A DNA stretch of 64,000 nucleotides from Tenebrio molitor (taxonomy: Eukaryota > Arthropoda > Insecta > Coleoptera > Tenebrionidae): positions 22,258,001 through 22,322,000 of the forward strand of contig NC_091047.1 in NCBI RefSeq assembly GCF_963966145.1, read 5' to 3'. The notes below the pieces were generated by a model that saw nothing but the letters and a program-made list of their open reading frames with translations, made no database searches and was not told where the DNA came from. Shown here one piece after another: positions 56,640-64,000 of this stretch (position 1 is the first letter of the stretch; each line of letters opens with the position of its first letter). Made by a program: the position numbers and the translations under genes.

Positions 56640-57490
56640 TTGATTAATTGATTATTAGAAATTTTCAAAATGCCTCCCTGGGTTGTCAATAGAGGCTTGT
56701 GCCCTTCGTACCTAGATTCCGTCCGGACTAGCATCATAGAATTCGCCTCAATATTTTCAGTGGCTTACGTAACACGAGCAATTAGTTCTTCAAAGTGTTA
56801 ACCGGGGTAGCGTACACTAATTGTGTCATGTGTCCACAAAAGAAAAAATTACATGGATTTAAATCAGATGACCGAGCTAGCCATAAAACGAGGCTATATC
56901 AACCAATCCACTTTTCCCCAAAATTGTTATTTAACCATTGTGTAACGTCACGAGTACAATGAGGAGGTACACCGTCGTGTAGGTAGGTATGTACCAAGTA
57001 CGCTGCGCCATTTAATCTCGGGGTATAATATGAGGCCCAATTAAACGATCTCCGACTTGATGAGGATTTTCATCACACCGGACATGGGTTATGGTTGTCA
57101 AATACTCCGTCACGTGTAAAACCAGCTTCATCAGTGGTCACAAGTTGCCTGAGAAAGTTTGGTGCTTCATGAATTTTTTGGAGAATCAGGCAGGCCATCC
57201 TGAGAGCTGAATCGCCAGGTTAAAGAGCTTGAACCCGTTGGACATGAAAGGAATGTAAACCTTATTCATGTAACGTGCGATACACAATAAAAGCAAAAAC
57301 ACCTACACGTAGGTCAAGTCTTCTTATGCTCAAGTTTGGCTCTTCGTCAATGGCTTCCAAGATCACAGGGTCAATTTCCAAAACACTGTCACTTCGGGAA
57401 TGTCCCAAATCCTGTGTTGAAGGGCTAAATATGCCATAGTCACGTAGGTAGTCGCTGGAAGATGTTCGTAAATGTGCGTGCATCAGGAAT
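56640..57490 (-). pseudogene. Mariner-like transposase (DUF4817 type), decayed
   Basis: The minus strand carries pieces in order: SVLEIDPVILEAIDEEPNLS (about 57400), then QLVTTDEAGFTRDGVFDNHN with the first catalytic Asp region (about 57120). RLNGAAYLVHTYLHDGVPPH follows (about 56980), then LARSSDLNPCNFFFCGHMTQ and LVYATPVNT (about 56840). Several stops and frameshifts are present. The pattern is that of insect IS630/mariner transposases; it cannot be active. Confidence 0.75.
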
Positions 57491-57519
57491 TACTCGGTTG
57501 GGAAATATCTCAATGTAAA

Positions 57520-57675
57520 CGTGTTTTTTTAAATTTGCCGTCGAAGTAGGCGTTGAAGAGTCGATTGAGAATGCACCACTCGTGTAAAACGTAAGATATA
57601 AACAGCCGATCCGTGATCCGTAACCAGTACAGTGGTTCACTCACAATCGACAATTCATGAGGTGAAATTTAAAAG
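57520..57675. mobile_element. MITE-D copy 2
   Basis: gtgtttttttaaatttgccg then gtcgaagtaggcgttgaaga, and inverted sequence near gacaattcatgaggtgaaat. The interior gatccgtgatccgtaacc is shared with copy 1 in inverse orientation. Confidence 0.55.
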
Positions 57676-57720
57676 AATATATCTAAATGTAAAACTTTAT
57701 ATCCCTAAATTATATTTATA

Positions 57721-57815
57721 CTGGGTGCAAACCTGATCACAATCGTTCAGAATTATTAGGCCACTGGCTGGTAAAAGACAAATTGTCAAAATCTTTTGAG
57801 CCCCATAGGTATCTT
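57721..57815. repeat. Repeat F, copy 3
   Basis: tactgggtgcaaacctgatc through tcaaaatcttttgagcccca; related to 8041-8235 and 24821-24870. Confidence 0.55.
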
Positions 57816-58363
57816 CAAACCTGAGAGCTATAGAATCAGTTATCACTCATCAATTTCAAAAAAATAAGACAGAGATGACAACCCACACCTTTTTTAAATC
57901 CTTTTCTGGTAGGTACTATGTAGTTAAACGATAAATGAAAAAAATTGATACCTTAGATAACAATTTTTTTGAGAAAATGGGAAATTTTACTTCAAAAATG
58001 TAATTTAGTTTTTATTGTAAAAATTTTAATTGACCTCAAAGAAAAACAAACAAACATCTAAGGTTAACAATAAAATGTAACGCAAATGTTGAAATTGCCC
58101 AAACTAGGTATTTGGCACTCACACAGGAGTGTAATCCTAATCACAACACTGAAGTAATCTCAATAATGTCAGGGCTGATTTGTTCCATGAAGTAAATTCC
58201 AATAACCTTATTGGCGCGCCTAGTTACTTTTGCTGGTAGTGCCAACTTAACGACAAGTTCCCAATCCACATCCATAACGTTCCGACTGTACCTACCTACA
58301 TTGTTTGGTCTATTAAAGTAAACCCTCGATTTTAAATAACCACATAGAAAAAAATTAAGTACA

Positions 58364-58736
58364 TACTCTCATGTCAAAAATAAATTGCTCCCTAGAATTC
58401 GAACTTTTAGGGAAATAACGTTTTTCATGTGTGTAACTAGAATTTTCAAAAGTAATTTTGAATACTTTAGGTTGGTTACTATGAAGTGAGAGATTAAATC
58501 CAACTAAATATGCCGCCAGAAACCAAAATTCATTGTGCAACAAAAAAACATCTATTACTTAGCCAGAAATAGAGCCATATGCAACTGTTACAAAGAATTC
58601 GCTGCCTTACGGTTACGATATCTTTTGTTTGTCACCAGAAACCACATATCCTCCAACCTAACTAAATTTATGGCAACCTAGTAAGTAACGAATATCCCTA
58701 AATCATACAAAGTAATTTATTTTTGACAAAATTATA
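58364..58736. mobile_element. MITE-J copy 2, decayed
   Basis: tactctcatgtcaaaaataa at the left corresponds to the right arm of 37620-37992 in inverse orientation; the body (gccgccagaaaccaaaattc) also matches inverted. The right TIR is mostly eroded. Confidence 0.65.
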
Positions 58737-59229
58737 CATAAAAAATTTCAATAAATTTTTTAAGTAAAATTTGAAAATTTCCGAAAAAAATTGTTATGTA
58801 AGATGGTAGCTGGTAGGGAGGTCTATCAGAAAGAGAAAAAAAACTGGGGGTTGTCATTTTGAAAAATTGGTAATGACGTCATAGCTCAAAAATAGATGAC
58901 GTCGTAAACAAGTGAAGCAACTTAAAATAAGCAATATGAGAAATAAAAATTGAGCTGTTTCAGCGTTTACGACAAATGTCATTATTTTTGAAATTACTGA
59001 ATTTATTCCATATGTAGTTTCTACACTGTATAACTGTCTTGAATTGAACCTTTAAGAAGACACAAATAATATTTATTTCAATTTTTTATTCTTTTTGGTC
59101 CTAATATAAATTGATTTTTTTTTTCTAAATTACTCCGAATGATTGGTAATATGTAGGTACTTATCAAAAGAAGTAGGTAGGTACCTATAAAAGGTTAAAG
59201 CCAAGTTAATTAAAGGTGCATAACATAAT
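58737..59229. other. Non-coding stretch
   Basis: AT-rich, no recognised content up to the P-like element's terminal repeat. Confidence 0.3.
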
Positions 59230-62200
59230 ACCTGTTTACGTTGGGAAAAACATCTGTGGTGCAAATGACTGACCTGTTACTATGACAACTCATATGAAAG
59301 TTTGCACCACTAATGTTCATTCCACGGCTTCCTAGATTAGAAAGAGACTTTTGTCTCTTATACGGCTGCGTGAGTTCATGAAATGTCTGTTTTTTCTAGC
59401 TTTTTCTATACTAACTCCCTCTATTGATCCGTTTTGTAAATTTTTGCAAATTCGCGGTAGTAATTTAAACATCACAGGAGACGGGTGTTAAAAAGGATTG
59501 ATGACACGAATGACAAAATAATGTCACCAACACTTTAATTGTCACTGTTTCATTCTGCGTGTTTCATTGACAAATATTTTTCTCGTAAACTGCTAAAATA
59601 TGTCTGAAATAAGGAAATGTTGTGTAAATAATTGCAATTCACATAATTTGAACAACATTTCGTATCATGGCTTTCCCGCAAATTTGAGTTTGAATTTAAA
59701 ATGGAAACAAACATTGATTAATTATACTGGTAAGGTGTAATTATCCTCATATACAAGTATAGGTATTAACATTGTTGCACTGATATATGTTTAGATATTC
59801 CCAATTTAAAGGAATATTCACTCGTATGTAGTGAGCACTTTAAGCCTAATGATTTTCGTTCGACCACGAAGCGGCGAATGTTAGTTACAGGAGCGATACC
59901 TTCTATATTTAAGGTATATTTATCATCATAATGAAACCAAATTTTATGTTAATACAATTTTAGTCTTCAAATGATGATATGAACATAGCAACTAATATTT
60001 TGGAAAACTTTGGATGTTCTTGTGAAATCGGTACTCAAACGACAATCAAGTCTAACACTATAAAAGACTTGTTCTGTACAAAATTGTGTTTGGCACAAAA
60101 ATTAAAGCGGTTGCAGATTCGCTACAACAGACTCAAAGAACAAGTAAGAGTAAGAGTGGAAAAAGACAAAAATAATTCAGAGTGGAAATGTATGCAAACA
60201 ATTAAAACTGATGCCGCTAATATGAATCCCCGAGCCATATTTATTTTGGACCAAATTAAGAATTATAGCAAGAAGGTTCCAAGATGGTCAGAATTAACCA
60301 TTCGCCAGTGCATTGCGTGGAGATATTCTTCGCCAAAAGGATACGAGTTTCCAAGAAATCTACTTTTCAAACTACCCTGCAAATCAACATTAAGTAAATA
60401 CTTTGGTACAGGAAATGATAACTTAATCAAACACAGACTAATGTGTGAAATTAAAACCTTGAGAGCTTCTGAAAAAGTTTGTTCTTTGGTGGTTGACGAT
60501 ATGGCTGTCAGAGAAAGCATATCTTATTCGAAAGCAGAGGACCGTATATTCGGTTTAGAAACAATAAATCAGTCCCAGGATAAAATTGGAGCTAAGCCAG
60601 TTATCGCTAATCAGCTTCTTTGTTTCGTAATATATGGATTGTCAACAAAATACATAATACCCGCAAGCTACTTTTTTCATAGGCAATTGACTGGAAAGGA
60701 TTTATATAAACTAACGTTGGAAGTGTTGAAGATGCTTAGTGAGTGCGGGTTTTTTGTTATTAGAATTGTAGGGGATAATCACAAATCCCACGTTGCACTG
60801 TTTAAGCATTTTGGAAATGGCACATTGGAAAATGTAGTCCCGCATCCATACAATCCCGGACTTAAGTTTTTTTTGAGTTTTGACTATTGCCACCTAGTCA
60901 AAAACGCACGGAATTTGTTTTTAGATCATGACATGGCTTCGTCTGATGGACAAATTTCGGCAAATTATTTAAAAGAACTCTTAGATATTCAAGAAGGTCT
61001 AATAACAAAGCCTGTCAGATATTTAACCAAAAAACATCTCTATCCATCCAATTTTGAAAAGATGAAAGTATATTTAGCAGTGCAAATATTTTCACCACGG
61101 GTTACTGCATCATTAATATACCTTGCTGACCATGGTGGCGAAGAGTTGGCTCATTTTAAGGATTGCACTGCAACTGTGAAATATATGGAAACTATGTATA
61201 CATTTTTCCAGCTGCACGACGTGAGCAATAAAACCCAACATATTCATCAGAGAGATGCTAATACTGCTCCCTATAACAACATTAACGATGCTCGACTATC
61301 ATGGTTAAATGGAGAATTTATCCAATATATTAATGATATACAATCCAGTTCAGAAAATCTCGGAATTAAGGGATTAAGCAAAGAAACAGCTGAAGCATTG
61401 ATTTTTACTGCAAGAAGCACAAGTTTATGTATTAAATATTTAATTGGCGATCTTGATTTTTTCTACGTTTTGACAAGAAGTTTTAGTTCGGATTCGGTGG
61501 AATCATTATTTGCAAACGTCAGACTTCGTGGTGGTTGTAATGATTTAACAGATTGCAGAACAGCTCTCAGACAAATTTTAAGAAGTGGTTTGATAAAAAC
61601 TATAAATAATAGTAACGCAATGAATGGAGTTGAATACACCAGCAATGTAAAGCTTGACGTTAATTCTGACTATAATGATAGTCATGAAATTGCCATAATT
61701 CTAAATGACGAAATAGTAGAAGATTTAGAAAATTTAACTACATTTAGATGTGATGTCAGTTCACGTGATATAGAATCAGCAGCTACAGCATTTCTATGTG
61801 GATATCTAATTATGAAAGTTCAAGAATCTGTGAATTGTGATTTATGTTTATCCCTCTTACGAAGCTCCTCTATTGAGAAAACAAATGCCTTGTTGGAACT
61901 TATTTACAATCAAGATCGTGGAAGACTAAATTACCCCAATGAAAAATTTGTAGCTTTAATAATATATGCCATTCAAATTATGGTAAAAATTCTGCCTAAT
62001 TCTTCCAACCAACAAGGTCGACTTCATTTTAAAGAATGTATTTGTATCCTACCTTTGTAATAACCCAATTTTTCAATGCGAGTGTCATTTTAAGTTGGTA
62101 TGTAACATTATAGTAGCCAAATTAGTGCCTGCAGTATTAAAAAATTATTGTAATTTAGAATCACAAAAAATTAAGAAAATCAATATTAATACCAAAAAGA

Positions 62201-62480
62201 GAAAATTATTAAAATTAAAATAATCATCCTATTAATTAGTTTTTTTTTACAATACATTGTTTCAATATGCAAAAACGGCGTTTTTTATTTGGTTTCACAT
62301 TGCACTGTAACATAATTGATTATTGTTAAATTGAATAGTAGGCAACCAAATATGCAATGTATTGTGTCGCCCTCACAAAAACAGAAATAAGGCCTCGTAC
62401 TAAAAACTCACGCGGCCGTTAAGAGACAAAAGTCTCTTATTAATCTAGGAGGTCGTGGTTCATTCTAACGTGAACAGGTA
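59230..62480 (+). mobile_element. P-like DNA transposon, complete
   Basis: Inner terminal repeats 59331-59377 and 62405-62449 match inverted (cctagattaraaagagactt then tgtctctta.acggc.gcgtga) and each holds the palindrome aagagacttttgtctctt. Outer arms tacctgtttacgtt (59230) and, inverted, tacctgttcacgtt (62480) suggest TIRs interrupted on the left. They bracket a complete transposase gene. The 8-bp target duplication expected for P elements was not found. Confidence 0.75.
59600..62060 (+). CDS. P-element/THAP9-type transposase, intact, three exons (781 aa)
   Basis: Exons 59600-59729, 59795-59913 and 59964-62060 join in frame with no stop. The THAP zinc finger (residues 1-83) has the cysteine pair at 7/8-12, the Trp at 35, VCSEHF (Cys55, His58) and the closing GAIPSIF. 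A leucine/basic coiled coil follows at about 128-150. Catalytic core motifs of P transposases are SLVVDDMAVRES (Asp 261-262), IRIVGDNHKSH (Asp 354), FDYCHLVKNARN (about 389-400) and SFSSDSVESLFANVRLRGG (Asp593/Glu596), the last followed by CND. All expected acidic residues are present. It is flanked by terminal repeats. It could be an active transposon or a recently immobilised one. The lack of damage over 2.3 kb contrasts with nearly every other element in the window. Confidence 0.9.
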
Positions 62481-62924
62481 TAATTTATTAATTACCTAAA
62501 TAAATTTTGTTTATAGGCAACTCTAAATACTCGTGCTACTTTACGTTGCCTATAAGTAAACGTAAGAATCAAGATACATATTTATACTATTTTTACCACT
62601 AATTATAAAAACACAAAAATGTTAACAATAAACAACAATACATTTGTGCGTTGCTGGAGGAAGAGGCCGCAGCCCCCTCTTAGGCCTGCCAGCCGCGGCT
62701 CTCTCGTCTACAAGAGGTGGGGGTTGCTTCCCCTTGACGCAGGGACTATGTCACCCGCACTATTCAAACTCCTACTGTTTACATAGTTCCAGTCCAGTTA
62801 TCGCTAACAAATTAGTTATCTTTTATCTTTGATATTTATTGATACTGATTCTTCTTCTAGCTTAAGTTAAAATTTTCTTTGTTGTTTTTCTTGCTTTTGA
62901 CAACTGTAAACTTGTAACACAAGT
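62481..62924. other. Non-coding stretch with GC-rich patch
   Basis: 62648-62790 is unusually GC-rich (ctggaggaagaggccgcagc; cagccgcggctctctcgtct). The frame through it is short, so no gene is called. Confidence 0.3.
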
Positions 62925-63010
62925 AGTACTTTCATCATTAGCCACGGCCGTGAGTTGAGTAATGACTCATTACTCCACGAATTGTGACCAATTGCAAAAC
63001 TGCATTTATA
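62925..63010. repeat. Repeat H, copy 2
   Basis: cacggccgtgagttgagtaa, then gtgaccaattgcaaaactgc; compare 36255-36310. Confidence 0.45.
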
Positions 63011-63424
63011 AATCATAGATAGCATTGAATGCACAAACCGTAAAACTGTTACGATACAGCGCATCTTCATACGTCATATTTATTTTGAAATGTTATAGTT
63101 TGCTATACACTTTTTTATTAAAAAAGTAATACATAAAACATAAACTAATTCTGACAGTGAAAATGATGAAATTTGTGCGTCGTAGAAAGAGAACATATTT
63201 TATTCGGAATCGTATTGTAATATGCGCATTCGTAACCTTATTTGAGGGCGGAAAGTTAACCATTTCTTTTTATCTTTTCTTCCCTCTCTTGGTCAGTAAT
63301 AGGCCACTTTCCGCCCTGTTATGACGTTTTTCCAATGGGGTTAACGAATTGTCGAAAAACGGTAGAAATGAAATTGCACCAAATTAATTGTTTAAAATGC
63401 TAAAAATGTAATGATTCTGAATAA

Positions 63425-63540
63425 AATAGTTATACAAACCTCGGTGGGAAGGTGTTTCCTTCCTGTCTCGAGCATTAGTTCACCTCGGCTACGCCTGGTA
63501 AACTATCTTAGCTCTCGACAGGAATGAAACATTTTCCTCT
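63425..63540. repeat. Imperfect inverted repeat with GC-rich centre
   Basis: ggtgtttccttcctgtctcg and, inverted, ctctcgacaggaatgaaaca flank agttcacctcggctacgcct. Confidence 0.5.
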
Positions 63541-63806
63541 TCAGTATGTAATCTACAATATAAATTAAAACAGCCATTTTTATAAAAAATTTATTAGTTG
63601 TCTTTTACAAAGAAGGTTAACGTAATCTAACTTAAATGAAGAATCCAAAAATTAATCATTTTATTATTGCATTGTATAATGAATAAAAAGTACAACCTTT
63701 TATTACAGTCTCCGCACTCACAATACTTATTTTAAAATAGATCAAATCTGTTTTCGTACAGGTGCCAGTTCATCGTAATTGTACACTTCATTAACGGAAT
63801 GTTTTA

Positions 63807-64000
63807 TCAACCCCAATAGGTCCTGCCTCCCCAGCCCCATCCCCCGTAACCGCCCCATCCGCCGAAGCCTCTGCCGTAACCGTATCCTCCTCCCCATCCA
63901 CGTCTCCAACCGCCACCGTATCCACCCCAACCGCCATAGTAGGGCCTTCTGTAGTAGCCTCCCCAGAAAGTGTTGGCAGTGTCTAAATCAGACTTTTCTT
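63807..64000 (-). CDS. Glycine/tyrosine/tryptophan-rich secreted protein, C-terminal part
   Basis: The minus-strand frame enters at the window edge as EKSDLDTANTFWGGYYRR and ends RTYWG with TGA at 63807-63809. Between them is a tail of repeated GG(W/Y)GG and GYG units with scattered Arg. The N-terminus (signal peptide expected) lies beyond 64000. Gly/Tyr-rich tails occur in insect cuticle proteins and in small secreted or antimicrobial peptides. The acidic SDLDTAN before the aromatic tail resembles the spacers in the genes at 41 and 49 kb. The frame listed on this strand at 63742-63930 is an out-of-phase shadow. Confidence 0.75.
   Translation of the reverse strand, partial: EKSDLDTANTFWGGYYRRPYYGGWGGYGGGWRRGWGGGYGYGRGFGGWGGYGGWGWGGRTYWG

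Noticed and set aside
1..64000. CRISPR arrays, bacterial operons or ribosomal RNA genes
   Set aside because: No regular repeat-spacer structure and no rRNA-like sequence; introns and TATA promoters mark animal nuclear DNA.

Overview
The window is AT-rich nuclear DNA from an insect. I infer a beetle from the repeat style and mobile-element mix, but no single gene proves it. Host genes have short canonical GT-AG introns (47-66 nt), TATA-box promoters and AATAAA signals. Most of the 64 kb is mobile-element DNA in nested and decayed layers: Tc1/mariner relatives and their deletion derivatives, foldback elements, RTE-like, R4/Dong-like, BEL/Pao and Jockey-like retroelements, a tRNA-derived SINE, a piggyBac-like terminus, a Harbinger-type MITE and a complete P-like transposon.

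0-2 kb (minus strand): a JTB-like membrane protein gene (three exons) lies directly upstream of a GSTCD-like methyltransferase gene that leaves the window at its left edge. The JTB stop and the GSTCD ATG are 9 nt apart and in the same frame. 2.6-8 kb: an outer TIR element holds a Tc1-like element, which holds an RTE-like retrotransposon with a 14-bp target duplication; two smaller elements also sit in the outer one. 8-11 kb: palindromic elements.

11.8-19.5 kb: two paralogous three-exon genes encode secreted, divergent RR-type cuticular-like proteins. They are separated by a piggyBac-like terminus, a BEL/Pao relic and other insertions. Comparing the copies exposes a MITE empty site and an element-derived C-terminus in the first copy. 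20-33 kb: MITEs, decayed transposases and a nearly intact R4/Dong-like retrotransposon next to a TAA microsatellite.

34-49.4 kb: four small genes on the plus strand, each with a TATA box and signal peptide, encode basic-cleavage prepropeptides. Two share the motif EKISKRSAE. One (40978-41625) is a multi-copy precursor with four xFLPxFA repeats and three PLTG/PMTG-type repeats. A glycine/tyrosine/tryptophan-rich gene at the right edge (minus strand) may be a distant member. I regard this group as the likeliest undescribed host system here.

50-64 kb: a composite TIR element with a THAP-like fragment; a reconstructed three-exon gene for a small, probably mitochondrial coiled-coil protein with a MITE in its first intron; more mariner debris; and a P-like transposon encoding an uninterrupted 781-residue THAP transposase. 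All gene models come from reading the sequence. No homology search or transcript evidence was available.
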